DNA from: Acinetobacter piscicola
Lineage (GTDB): Bacteria > Pseudomonadota > Gammaproteobacteria > Pseudomonadales > Moraxellaceae
Direction of reading: 5' to 3'
DNA length: 64,000 nt
Assembly (NCBI RefSeq): GCF_015218165.1
Contig: NZ_CP048659.1
Span: 3,795,083-3,859,082 of the forward strand
Part shown: positions 41,320 through 49,639 of the stretch, piece after piece
Numbering within the stretch: position 1 is the stretch's first letter
How the letters are laid out: each line of letters opens with the position of its first letter
Notes under the pieces: model-generated
Database searches by the model: none
What the model saw: the letters and a program-made list of their open reading frames with translations, nothing else
What the model was told of the DNA's origin: nothing
Translations under genes and position numbers: made by a program

Positions 41320-42480
41320 ATGAAAAGAAAACTGTTCCAAGCCCGTCCAAACTGGCAGCAAGAACACGAAAATATTGGCTTTGATTATTATAATTTACCT
41401 TCTGCGGATGGCTCGATTTATTGGTCTGAAGGGGTAGCATATGAGTTTAGCTTAAAGCAAATCGAACAGCTTGAAGATGCCTCGAATGAACTGCATCAAA
41501 TGTGCTTACACGTGGCAGGGGAGATGATTCAGCAGGGTAATTATCCTGATTATTTTCAAATACCACACAGCGCTATTCCGCTCATTGAACATTCATGGCA
41601 TCACCATGCACCCATGCTTTATGGACGTTTTGACTTTGCCTATGATGGTCAACAAATCAAGATGCTTGAATACAATGCCGATACCCCTACAGGTTTACTT
41701 GAAGCATCAGTTGCACAGTGGCATTGGATTGAACAAGTTGAAAATATTGCAAACCGTGATCAATTTAATAGTATTCATGAAGACCTGATTAAACGCTGGA
41801 AAACAATTTTTCCACGTGGCGCACATATCCATTTTGCAGCATGCCAAGAAGCAGGACGTGAAGACTGGGGCAATCTGGAATATTTAATGGATACAGCCTT
41901 TCAAGCAGGGCATAAAGTGTCTGAGCTATCGATGGAAAATATCGGTTGGGATGGCAACAACTTTGTCGATTTGAATGATCAAGAAATTCAAAATTTGTTT
42001 AAGCTGTATCCTTGGGAATGGATTTGGGAAGAAAATTTTTCTCAGTACTTAAAACCTGAAACGCATTGGGTTGAGCCGTGTTGGAAAATGCTCTTGTCCA
42101 ATAAAGCACTATTAGTCGAGCTTTGGAAGAAGTTTCCGCATCATCCGTTATTACTCGAATCACATGCATTTAAATCTGATATGCAGCTGCATGGCAAATG
42201 GGTCAAAAAACCTATTTTGGCACGTGAAGGTGCCAATATTCGTGTAGTACAGGACAATCTCGACCAAGGTGCTGCATCGGGTAGTTTCTATTTCGATGAT
42301 TATGATAAATATGGCTACATCGCGCAGAAATGGGTAGATACGCCGTTATTTGATGGCAAATTACCAACCTTAGGTTTATGGATGGTGGGACACACCTGTG
42401 CAGGTATGTCGATCCGTGAGGACGAGTTTGACATTATTGGCAATGATGCACATTTTGCAGCACATTATTTTGTGGAATAA
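41320..42480 (+). CDS. Glutathionylspermidine synthase-like ATP-grasp protein (YgiC/YjfC type)
   Basis: 386 residues matching the C-terminal synthetase half of bifunctional glutathionylspermidine synthetase/amidase, without the amidase domain. Motifs are GRFDFAYDGQQIKMLEYNADTPTGLLEAS near the middle and the ATP-grasp lysine-containing segment WVKKPILAREGANI. E. coli YgiC and YjfC are of this size and their substrates remain unclear; peptide-spermidine ligation is suggested by homology. It lies 54 bases after the YgiB-like lipoprotein gene and is likely in one operon with it. A terminator follows. Confidence 0.9.
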   Translation: MKRKLFQARPNWQQEHENIGFDYYNLPSADGSIYWSEGVAYEFSLKQIEQLEDASNELHQMCLHVAGEMIQQGNYPDYFQIPHSAIPLIEHSWHHHAPMLYGRFDFAYDGQQIKMLEYNADTPTGLLEASVAQWHWIEQVENIANRDQFNSIHEDLIKRWKTIFPRGAHIHFAACQEAGREDWGNLEYLMDTAFQAGHKVSELSMENIGWDGNNFVDLNDQEIQNLFKLYPWEWIWEENFSQYLKPETHWVEPCWKMLLSNKALLVELWKKFPHHPLLLESHAFKSDMQLHGKWVKKPILAREGANIRVVQDNLDQGAASGSFYFDDYDKYGYIAQKWVDTPLFDGKLPTLGLWMVGHTCAGMSIREDEFDIIGNDAHFAAHYFVE

Positions 42481-42590
42481 ACACGATGTACTTAAAATGT
42501 ACATTGATCTACGCAGAGAAAAGATGATTTCAAAATTAATCACTCAAAATCAGATCAGATAAAATTCAACAAATTTATTGACCCTAAAAT

Positions 42591-42621
42591 AAAAAAGCCG
42601 ATCTTATCAATATCGGCTTTT
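42591..42621. terminator. Shared terminator between convergent genes
   Basis: Stem aaaagccgat/atcggctttt with a 9-base loop; T-runs on both strands. Confidence 0.85.
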
Positions 42622-42645
42622 CAACAACATAGACACTCGATGAGA

Positions 42646-43119
42646 TTAAATCGTATGCTCGGCTACTCGTTTCATGTATTTATTCAAACGGGTAAAAAAT
42701 AAAATCTGTAAAAAAATGGTAAAAGCAGAGACACACCATTCATACCACAGATCAAAAGCAGTATTTTCTAGTTGGAAAAACTGATAAATCCCCAGTAATA
42801 CCAAGCCAAATACAATACCTGCGACTGTGGTTTGCAACAAAATTGGAAATGATAATGCCGTGATCCGATTCATAAAATGCACACCATGATCACCGCCATT
42901 GGCAACATAGCTGCGCTGAATCCCAATAAACATAATGATTAAAGTTAAAATTGCTTCCACCCCAATCACACGTATATCGTAATAAGGTGAATACATACCA
43001 TAGTAATACACAGCACTGACGACCAATGCGGCGATCAAATAATAATTTTTATAATGGCGTTTCTCTAAAGTGTCTTCTGAAAGTTCATGCGCTAAGGCTT
43101 TGGTATTCCAAAAATACAT
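42646..43119 (-). CDS. Four-helix membrane protein, unknown function
   Basis: 157 residues. A cytosolic-looking charged N-terminus (about 1-24) is followed by four hydrophobic segments near 27-45, 52-68, 89-112 and 125-147. The central loop has RSYVANGGDHGVHFMNR. I do not recognise a family. It converges with the GspS-like gene but does not share its direction, so operon membership is unlikely. A weak ribosome binding site precedes the ATG at 43119. Divergent from guaD. Confidence 0.6.
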   Translation of the reverse strand: MYFWNTKALAHELSEDTLEKRHYKNYYLIAALVVSAVYYYGMYSPYYDIRVIGVEAILTLIIMFIGIQRSYVANGGDHGVHFMNRITALSFPILLQTTVAGIVFGLVLLGIYQFFQLENTAFDLWYEWCVSAFTIFLQILFFTRLNKYMKRVAEHTI

Positions 43120-43298
43120 AAATATTGTTATCTCTTATTCGTTGATTTGTGCACACTTTACGCATTCTTTTCACAAAGATAAAGCACTAAAACCAACACT
43201 TTCATGGCAGCTGTCACTGTGCATTCAGACATAAATTACTGAAGCATGCTACTAAATGGGCTACAATCAATCGAAAAAATTCACAACGTAGGTTCAAA

Positions 43299-44615
43299 AT
43301 GTCTTCTATCATTGCAACGACGGCGATTCGCGGTCGCTTCCTCGATATTCAGAATACGGTTGCCCAAGCGCGTGATATTCACGACCAAGTGCGATATGTA
43401 GAAGATGGTTTATTACTCATCAATGACGGAAAAATTGTTTGGTTTGGTGCTTGGACGGAAGGGCAAACCTATTTGCCTGCTGATCTCAAAGTTGAACATT
43501 ATGCAAATCAATTAATTGTTCCAGGTTTTATCGACACACATATTCATTTTCCTCAAACAGAAATGGTCGGTGCCTACGGTGAACAACTTTTAGAATGGCT
43601 CAATACCTATACCTTCCCAACTGAAATTCAATTTCAAGATAAAGCTTATGCTGACCAAATTGCCCATTTCTTTATCAATGAACTTCTAAAAAATGGTACA
43701 ACCACAGCTTTAGTATTCTGTACAGTACATCCACAATCAGTTGATGCCTTGTTTGAGGCGGCTGAACGCCATCAAATGCGTTTGATCGCAGGTAAAGTGA
43801 TGATGGATCGTCATGCACCTGAAGCACTCACAGACACAGCAGAAAGTGCGTATGATGACTCCAAAGCCCTCATTGAAAAATGGCATGGCAAAGGGCGTAA
43901 CCTGTATGCGATTACCCCACGTTTTGCTCCGACCTCAACGCCTGAACAATTGCAGCGGGCAGGGCAGCTCAAAGCTGAATATCCTGATGTCTATGTACAT
44001 ACCCATTTAAGTGAAAATAAAAATGAAATCGCATGGGTTAAAGAATTATTCCCTGAACAAAAAGGGTATTTGGATGTGTATCACCATTATGGCTTAACAG
44101 GCGAGCGTTCGGTTTTTGCCCATTGTGTGCATTTGGAAGAACATGAATGGGATTGTATGCATGATACAGACTCGGCCATCGCGTTCTGTCCAACCTCAAA
44201 CCTGTTCCTCGGCAGTGGTTTATTTCCATTGAAAAAAACATGGGAAAAGCAAGTCAAAGTTGGACTCGGAACTGATATTGGCGCAGGGACATCATTCTGT
44301 CAATTACAAACATTAAATGAAGCCTATAAAGTACAGCAACTACAGGGTGACAAACTGTCTGCCTTTGAGTCGCTTTATCATGCCACGCTTGGCGGTGCCA
44401 AAGCCTTAGACTTGCAAGATAAATTAGGCAACTTCAATGTCGGCAAAGAAGCAGATTTTGTGGTCTTGAACTTAAAAGCGACAGCGCTACAACAGTTACG
44501 TCAGCAACGTGCCAAAAACATTGAAGATGCGTTATTTGCCTTATTTACTATGGGGGATGATCGTAATATTCAAGCCACGTATATCTATGGAAATAAAGCC
44601 TATGAACAAAGCTAA
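43299..44615 (+). CDS. guaD: Guanine deaminase
   Basis: Zinc-dependent deamination of guanine to xanthine in purine salvage and degradation; cytosolic. 438 residues of the amidohydrolase fold. Metal ligands and active-site motifs are PGFIDTHIHFPQTEMVGAYG, YVHTHLSENKNE, SVFAHCVHLEE and LGTDIGAGTS. Length matches E. coli GuaD (439). It overlaps a short downstream frame (44602-44715) by 14 bases and is about 240 bases upstream of hpt, so purine salvage genes are clustered here, though a terminator separates them. Confidence 0.96.
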   Translation: MSSIIATTAIRGRFLDIQNTVAQARDIHDQVRYVEDGLLLINDGKIVWFGAWTEGQTYLPADLKVEHYANQLIVPGFIDTHIHFPQTEMVGAYGEQLLEWLNTYTFPTEIQFQDKAYADQIAHFFINELLKNGTTTALVFCTVHPQSVDALFEAAERHQMRLIAGKVMMDRHAPEALTDTAESAYDDSKALIEKWHGKGRNLYAITPRFAPTSTPEQLQRAGQLKAEYPDVYVHTHLSENKNEIAWVKELFPEQKGYLDVYHHYGLTGERSVFAHCVHLEEHEWDCMHDTDSAIAFCPTSNLFLGSGLFPLKKTWEKQVKVGLGTDIGAGTSFCQLQTLNEAYKVQQLQGDKLSAFESLYHATLGGAKALDLQDKLGNFNVGKEADFVVLNLKATALQQLRQQRAKNIEDALFALFTMGDDRNIQATYIYGNKAYEQS

Positions 44616-44715
44616 ACAACCACAGCAAAAGCTGAAACAATCCAAGAAAAAATTGATTTTAATTGGAACAGTTTTTGTGGTCTGTGCGCTCTTGCTGAAA
44701 AAAGATGCTCACTAA
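44602..44715 (+). CDS. Possible 37-residue single-helix protein overlapping the guaD end
   Basis: A short frame MNKAKQPQQKLKQSKKKLI followed by a hydrophobic stretch of about 14 residues (LIGTVFVVCALLL) and KKDAH. The basic N-terminus plus one membrane helix is a believable inner-membrane mini-protein. Its start lies inside the last codons of guaD (14-base overlap), so translation would be coupled. The ribosome binding site is weak (tggaaataaag). It could equally be chance, since the 3' UTR ends in a terminator 80 bases later. Confidence 0.4.
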   Translation: MNKAKQPQQKLKQSKKKLILIGTVFVVCALLLKKDAH

Positions 44716-44792
44716 ACTTTAGCGTTTTTACATTTCAACTGGCAAAAAAGATGCATCTTCAGTCGATATGTTTTAAAATTGATGCATCTTAT

Positions 44793-44820
44793 AGGTGTTG
44801 CTCGTCAACACCTTTTTTAC
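44793..44820 (+). terminator. Terminator of the guaD unit
   Basis: Stem aggtgttg/caacacct, 5-base loop, followed by TTTTTT. Confidence 0.85.
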
Positions 44821-44857
44821 TTTGCGAATTTGATATTTTTAGTTTTAGGTATTTCCC

Positions 44858-45385
44858 ATGACTGTTGAAATGAAAGTAATGATTTCTGCTGAAGAAATTC
44901 AAGCAAAAGTTCAGGAACTTGGTCAGCACATTAATGCGCATTATGCCAATAGTGACAAAGAGTTGGTATTAATCGGATTATTGCGTGGTTCAGTGATTTT
45001 CATGGCAGATCTTTGCCGTACAATCACCAAAGAACATGAACTCGACTTCATGACCGTATCAAGTTACGGTGGTGGGACAACTTCAACACGTGATGTCAAA
45101 ATTTTAAAAGATCTTGATGGTGAAATTCGTGGTAAAGATGTACTCATCATCGAAGACATCATCGACTCGGGCAATACCCTAAGCAAAGTGCTCGAAATTT
45201 TAAGCACGCGCCAACCCAACTCGATTGAACTTTGTACTTTAGTGAGCAAACCTTCACGCCGTGAAATCGAACTCGATGTGAAATTTTTAGGTTTTGAAGT
45301 CGAAGATAAATTTATTGTGGGTTATGGTCTGGACTATGACCAAAAATATCGTCATCTTCCATTTATTGGTGAAATTGGTCTGTAA
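44858..45385 (+). CDS. hpt: Hypoxanthine phosphoribosyltransferase
   Basis: Salvages hypoxanthine (and guanine) to IMP and GMP with PRPP. 175 residues of the type I PRTase fold. The PRPP loop is DVLIIEDIIDSGNTL at about 90-104, the flexible-loop Ser-Tyr is in TVSSYGGGT, and the C-terminal base-binding segment is KFIVGYGLDYDQKYRHLP. The ATG at 44858 follows a weak ribosome binding site (ttaggta). Located after guaD and its terminator. Hpt could reuse hypoxanthine and guanine that GuaD would otherwise deplete. Confidence 0.96.
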   Translation: MTVEMKVMISAEEIQAKVQELGQHINAHYANSDKELVLIGLLRGSVIFMADLCRTITKEHELDFMTVSSYGGGTTSTRDVKILKDLDGEIRGKDVLIIEDIIDSGNTLSKVLEILSTRQPNSIELCTLVSKPSRREIELDVKFLGFEVEDKFIVGYGLDYDQKYRHLPFIGEIGL

Positions 45386-45420
45386 TTCAGCTTTGATATA
45401 ATTTCCCCCCATAATACTTA

Positions 45421-45442
45421 AGCGGCTTCGGTCGCTTTTTTT
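45421..45442 (+). terminator. Terminator after hpt
   Basis: Stem agcggc/gtcgct capped by a stable TTCG loop, followed by a T-run. Confidence 0.8.
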
Positions 45443-45583
45443 ATGTTTCATTTCCACTACTTTAGAACAAAAATGCAACAACTTGTAGCATATCAATTCT
45501 TTCAATCATCATATAAATATTCAAAAATAACAATCAGGTTAACGTTCTAAATTCAAGATCAGACAAAGAAAAGGAGAAGGATT

Positions 45584-45835
45584 ATGATGGCACTGATTGG
45601 CGCAATCATCATCGGTTTTTTTGCAGGTCTCATTGCACGTGCAATTCATCCAGGGAATGATAAAGCAGGCTTCATTGTCACAGTTGCTTTGGGGATTATC
45701 GGTTCATTGGTTGCAACCTATGGCGGTCGAATCATCGGACTCTATTCTGACGGCTCATCAGCAGGCTTTATTGCCTCTGTGATTGGTGCAATTATCGTTT
45801 TGTTTATTTACAACATGGTCACCAAGAAAAGCTAA
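45584..45835 (+). CDS. GlsB/YeaQ/YmgE-family stress-response membrane protein
   Basis: 83 residues, three glycine-rich membrane helices: GAIIIGFFAGLIARAI, TVALGIIGSLVATYGG and SVIGAIIVLFIYNM. The GLIARAIHPGNDKAG loop is the family signature. Relatives are induced by osmotic, acid or general stress; the biochemical role is unknown. A strong ribosome binding site (aaaggagaagg) precedes the ATG at 45584. Single-gene unit with a terminator on its 3' side. Confidence 0.9.
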   Translation: MMALIGAIIIGFFAGLIARAIHPGNDKAGFIVTVALGIIGSLVATYGGRIIGLYSDGSSAGFIASVIGAIIVLFIYNMVTKKS

Positions 45836-45852
45836 TGCAAACGTGAAAACTT

Positions 45853-45882
45853 AAAAGCATCTCCATCGAGATGCTTTTTTTT
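45853..45882. terminator. Shared terminator of the GlsB-type gene and dsbC
   Basis: Stem aaaagcatct/agatgctttt with a 6-base loop, T-runs on both sides. Confidence 0.85.
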
Positions 45883-45887
45883 ATTTT

Positions 45888-46592
45888 TTACAAACCAAAA
45901 TTTTGCCAAATTTTTTCAATTTCTTCGGCAGGGTAGGCACCCATCACAGTATGACCATTCGAGAAAATAATTGCAGGTGTCCCATGTAGACCCAATTGTT
46001 TACCCAAAATCAAATTACGTTCAATGGGTGTGGCACAATTGGCTGCAGCTGTGGGTTGAATATTGTTTTGAATTAAATTGTGCCATGCATAGGCTTTATT
46101 GTCAGAACACCAGACTTGTTTAGAGGGCAGAATCGACTGATTTTTAATAGGATAAATAAAAGTATAAATCGTGACATTATTCAGCTTGGCTAAATTCCCT
46201 TCAAGACTTTTGCAATATGGGCAATTTGGGTCAGAAAAGATGGCGAGCTGACGCTGACCATTCCCCCTGACTGTTTTAATTGCATCATTAAAGGGGAGCT
46301 TTTTAAAATCAGCTTTGGGGCTATTTTGAAGTGCTAAATCTTTGGTGAGGTTTTTTTGGTCTTTCAGCCGAATCATTGAACCAATAAACAGATGCTGTAC
46401 ATCTTCATTAACGTAAACCACCTGACCATCTAATGTACCACTGTACAAGCCTTGCATTTCAGTGGCTTGTACATTGTCGATTTTGACATTTGGATATTGC
46501 TGCGACAGTTTGGCTTTAACACTGTCAACATTGGCAAAACTACTGCCACAAACAGCGAGACTTAAACTCAATGCGATCAATTGCTTTAACAT
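45888..46592 (-). CDS. dsbC: Thiol:disulfide interchange protein DsbC
   Basis: Periplasmic disulfide isomerase, 234 residues. A signal peptide covers about residues 1-20 (cleaved after SSFA). The N-terminal dimerisation domain is followed by a thioredoxin fold with the active site CPYC (Cys124 and Cys127) in FSDPNCPYCKS, and the cis-Pro loop GTPAII near the C-terminus. It corrects wrong disulfides and needs DsbD for reduction (not in the window). A second Cys pair (CSDNKAY...NCATP) resembles the structural disulfide of E. coli DsbC. Single-gene unit. Confidence 0.93.
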   Translation of the reverse strand: MLKQLIALSLSLAVCGSSFANVDSVKAKLSQQYPNVKIDNVQATEMQGLYSGTLDGQVVYVNEDVQHLFIGSMIRLKDQKNLTKDLALQNSPKADFKKLPFNDAIKTVRGNGQRQLAIFSDPNCPYCKSLEGNLAKLNNVTIYTFIYPIKNQSILPSKQVWCSDNKAYAWHNLIQNNIQPTAAANCATPIERNLILGKQLGLHGTPAIIFSNGHTVMGAYPAEEIEKIWQNFGL

Positions 46593-46673
46593 ATTGAATA
46601 AATATCTTAGAAATTTAAATAATCAAAATATTAAAGCACAATCTAACACCCCTGATGTTGAAGAACTGTTGTT

Positions 46674-47651
46674 TCAATGCGTTTCACGTGGAACAAAGTT
46701 AAACATTGCAGGACGATTGATTTCCACAGAAATATGTACCAATTCTTCATGTATGGCTAATGCCTGACGAATACGATCTGCGGTTAAGTCCTGCAGTGGT
46801 GTTTGCAACGCTAAAATCACTGAAAACTTGCCTTTACCCACTTTCCAAACATGCAAATCTGTAATCTGAATATCCAATTTTAAATCTGAAATCACATCAC
46901 GTATTTCATCTACGACAGGATGATCCATTTCAGCATCTAATAAAGTTTTTCCTGTTTCCTTGATCAATCCAAACGACCATCTACCCACTAAAATTGCACC
47001 GACGATTCCCAATAAAGCATCTAAAAAGTCCCAACCAAAATATTTTCCTGCGAATAAAGCAATGATCGCTAAAACAGACGTTAGAGCATCTGCAACTACA
47101 TGTAAAAATGCTGCTTTTTGGTTTAAATCATGCTCATGATGCTCGCCATGTTCATGTTCATGTTCATGAGGGTGATGGTGATGGTGATGGTGATGGTGAT
47201 GGTCATCATGCAATAACCACGCACACATCAGGTTAATCCCTAAACCTAAAATCGCAATAACAATTGCTTCATTATAATGAATCTGTACAGGGTGAAATAG
47301 GCGCTCAACCGACTGAAAAGCCATAAATAAAGCCACAACCATCAACAAAATTGCACTGCTATAACCAGCAAGAATCTCGATTTTCCAAGTCCCAAAACTA
47401 AAACGGGCATCTTGTGCATAATGCCGTGCTGCTCGATATGCCATATATGCCAAGCCCAGCGCTAACATATGGGAACTCATGTGCCAACCATCAGCAAGTA
47501 AAGCCATTGAATTAAAAACCCAACCGCCTGCAATCTCAAAAATCATCATCAGCCCTGTCAAAATCGTGGCAAATAAGATTTTCTTCTGTGCTAAAGGATT
47601 GCCTTCGTCAAATTGATGAGAATGCTGCCGTTGAATGGTTTTAAATTGCAT
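46674..47651 (-). CDS. dmeF: Cation diffusion facilitator, Ni/Co exporter of the DmeF type
   Basis: Inner-membrane metal/proton antiporter, about 325 residues with six helices and a cytosolic C-terminal domain. The metal site residues are in LADGWHMSSH (helix 2) and VVADALTSV (helix 5). The loop between helices 4 and 5 has an unbroken run of ten His followed by a His/Glu repeat, typical of DmeF and ZitB-like pumps. Its regulator is encoded divergently at 47739 with two operator-like sites between. The ATG at 47651 is preferred over an in-frame TTG at 47666. The dmeRF pairing suggests Co2+ and Ni2+; Zn2+ is not excluded. Confidence 0.88.
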   Translation of the reverse strand: MQFKTIQRQHSHQFDEGNPLAQKKILFATILTGLMMIFEIAGGWVFNSMALLADGWHMSSHMLALGLAYMAYRAARHYAQDARFSFGTWKIEILAGYSSAILLMVVALFMAFQSVERLFHPVQIHYNEAIVIAILGLGINLMCAWLLHDDHHHHHHHHHHPHEHEHEHGEHHEHDLNQKAAFLHVVADALTSVLAIIALFAGKYFGWDFLDALLGIVGAILVGRWSFGLIKETGKTLLDAEMDHPVVDEIRDVISDLKLDIQITDLHVWKVGKGKFSVILALQTPLQDLTADRIRQALAIHEELVHISVEINRPAMFNFVPRETH

Positions 47652-47666
47652 GTGAATTGAATCCAA

Positions 47667-47720
47667 TATACTCCCCTAGAGTATATTCTCGGATTTTAAA
47701 ATATACTATAAGGGAGTATA
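47667..47720. promoter_or_regulatory. Divergent promoter with two RcnR/DmeR-type operators
   Basis: Two sites of the form TACT-N7-AGTA with a G/C tract: TACTCCCCTAGAGTA at 47669-47683 and TACTATAAGGGAGTA at 47704-47718. Their centres are 35 bp apart and inverted to one another. This matches the TACT-G-tract-AGTA sites of RcnR-like repressors and lies between dmeF and the repressor gene. Confidence 0.75.
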
Positions 47721-47738
47721 TTTTTTTGGAGTCAATAG

Positions 47739-48005
47739 ATGGGACATTTACATCAAGATCAAAAAGTTTTAAATCGGGTCAAGCGTCTCAAAGGGCAGAT
47801 CAATGCAGTGGAAGAGTCTTTAATCCAACAGGATAAATCTTGTATTGAGATTTTACAGCAGGTGGCAGCCATTAAAGGTGCAGTAAATGGCTTAATGAAT
47901 GAACTGATTGAAGCCCACTTGAAAGAACATGTTATTTCAGATCATCAGGCTATAGATGAAGCAGAGCTTGAAATTTTTATGCAATTGTTAAAACGTTACG
48001 GATAA
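47739..48005 (+). CDS. CsoR/RcnR-family metal-sensing repressor (DmeR-like)
   Basis: 88 residues, all-helical. RcnR-type metal ligands are at the expected positions: His3, Cys35, His60 and His64. This combination fits Ni/Co sensing rather than copper (CsoR) or formaldehyde (FrmR). It likely represses dmeF and itself through the operators in the 47667-47720 gap and releases DNA when metal binds. Ribosome binding site ttggag before the ATG at 47739. Homologues paired with dmeF are called DmeR. Confidence 0.88.
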   Translation: MGHLHQDQKVLNRVKRLKGQINAVEESLIQQDKSCIEILQQVAAIKGAVNGLMNELIEAHLKEHVISDHQAIDEAELEIFMQLLKRYG

Positions 48006-48080
48006 TTTGACCAACGAATTAAAAACACATTGACCTGTTGCTGATTAAGTTTTAATCTGACATCCAATCAGACTCCTCCC

Positions 48081-48114
48081 GCCAAACTCAATTTCTTTGA
48101 GCTTGGCTTTTTTT
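48081..48114 (+). terminator. Terminator between the repressor gene and the MFS gene
   Basis: Arms gccaaactcaa/ttgagcttggc (one mismatch) with a short loop, followed by TTTTTTT. Confidence 0.75.
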
Positions 48115-48149
48115 ATCTGCAAATGATTTAGAAATTAAGTGCTCAATAC

Positions 48150-49334
48150 ATGAATCAACAATCATGGCGTTCATTTTTACTCGTGAGCCTAGCCCTGTGT
48201 ATCGGAACGATTGGAACCGCATTAGCAAGTCCCTTATATCCAATTTATCAACAATTTTGGCATCTACTTCCAAGTCACATTACTTATATTTTTGTGGCAT
48301 ATATGTTTGGTTGTATGACAACTTTATTATTTTTAGGACGCAGCAGTAATAGTTTTGGATTTATCCGTACGCTACAAGCAGGTTTACTCTTTGCCATCGT
48401 TGGCTTGGGACTTTCTGTCTTTGCAAGCAATGCTTATTTTTTAGGATTTGGACGCTTTATTATTGGGATTGCTTCAGGTCTCATCAGTACTTCTGCTATG
48501 CTTGGACTGATTTATACGATTCCAGACACACATAAAAACAGTGCTGCACAGCTCAGTTCAATCATCACGGTATTGGGCTTCGGCTTTGGCCCTCTGATTG
48601 GTGGTGCAATTGCACAATTTTCGGATGCCCCCTTAGTTACCCCCTATATTCCCGTCATTATTGCAGCAGCGATCAGTTTTTTCAGTTTATTTAGCATTAA
48701 AATCATTCAGTTTGAAAAACAAGTTTTTTCAGTTGCACCACATTTAGAACTGCCCGAAATACACTTTAAAACGCTGTTTTATCTTGCTAGTTTTACCGCT
48801 TTTTGTGCTTTTGGTTCATTTAGTTTATTCGCTTCACTTGCACCCTCATTTATCAAAGACGTGATTCCTTGGCACGGTCCTTTGGTGAGCGGTGCAACGA
48901 TTGCCAGTATTTTATTGGTTTCAGCCTGTGCCCAATTTATGGCGAAATCACTGAACATGCATAAAGCCTTGAATACAGGTTTAATCTTGTTATTGCTCAG
49001 TTATCTAATTCTTATGATTTGCATGACCATGCACCTGAGTTTTTTATTCTTTTTGAGTGTTGTTTGTGTGGGCATGGGACATGGCTTAGGTCTACTCGGT
49101 GCTTTTGCCTTGATTCATCACATGACCAATATTGATAATCGCGCAGCAGTGGTTTCCACATATTTGTTTATTGCCTACTTTGGTACGATTGTTCCGATTA
49201 TTGGCGCTGGTTATTTGTCAGATCATTTTGGCTTAATGACTGGCGTATTGGGTTTCTGTGTGGGTATGGGGTTGCTATCTCTGTATTTATTGATTCAGCA
49301 TTTAAAAATTAAAATAATTCCAAATAATTCATAG
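48150..49334 (+). CDS. MFS transporter, substrate unknown
   Basis: 394 residues with twelve hydrophobic helices: SLALCIGTIGTALASPLYPIYQ in helix 1, GRSSNSFGF in the helix 2-3 loop, GRFIIGIASGLISTSAML in helix 4 and GFGFGPLIGGAIAQF in helix 5. Helix 5 has the G-x-x-x-G-P-x-x-G-G motif C typical of drug/proton antiporters, so efflux is more likely than uptake. No regulator or enzyme neighbour hints at the substrate. The start is in a weak context (gctcaatacATG). A terminator follows at 49346. Confidence 0.75.
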   Translation: MNQQSWRSFLLVSLALCIGTIGTALASPLYPIYQQFWHLLPSHITYIFVAYMFGCMTTLLFLGRSSNSFGFIRTLQAGLLFAIVGLGLSVFASNAYFLGFGRFIIGIASGLISTSAMLGLIYTIPDTHKNSAAQLSSIITVLGFGFGPLIGGAIAQFSDAPLVTPYIPVIIAAAISFFSLFSIKIIQFEKQVFSVAPHLELPEIHFKTLFYLASFTAFCAFGSFSLFASLAPSFIKDVIPWHGPLVSGATIASILLVSACAQFMAKSLNMHKALNTGLILLLLSYLILMICMTMHLSFLFFLSVVCVGMGHGLGLLGAFALIHHMTNIDNRAAVVSTYLFIAYFGTIVPIIGAGYLSDHFGLMTGVLGFCVGMGLLSLYLLIQHLKIKIIPNNS

Positions 49335-49345
49335 ATAAAATGAGA

Positions 49346-49385
49346 ATGTAGGGATCACACATTTCGGCATCCCTACATATTTTTA
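49346..49385 (+). terminator. Terminator after the MFS gene
   Basis: A 10-bp stem atgtagggat/atccctacat with a 13-base loop, followed by ATTTTTAT. Confidence 0.8.
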
Positions 49386-49639
49386 TACCAAAAACTTAAG
49401 GTGAAATTTCAACCTTTACAACGTCAATGTCTGTCAGTTTATAACGATGCGCATCCACTTCAATATTGATCGTACCTGTATGATCTTTTAACTCATAATG
49501 CTCGGCTTTGGTTTTACGTACAATTTTTCCTGTCAGCGTCAATACTGTTTCATCCTTGGCTTTAAGTGCCTGTCCCACAGTTAACTTATTCTTTGTCACT
49601 TTGAACCGTACCGGGTTTGTCGGAGACTTTTTATTTAAG

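Noticed and set aside
44858..45385. Operon of guaD and hpt.
   Set aside because: A strong terminator at 44793-44820 separates the two, so they are neighbours rather than one clear transcript.
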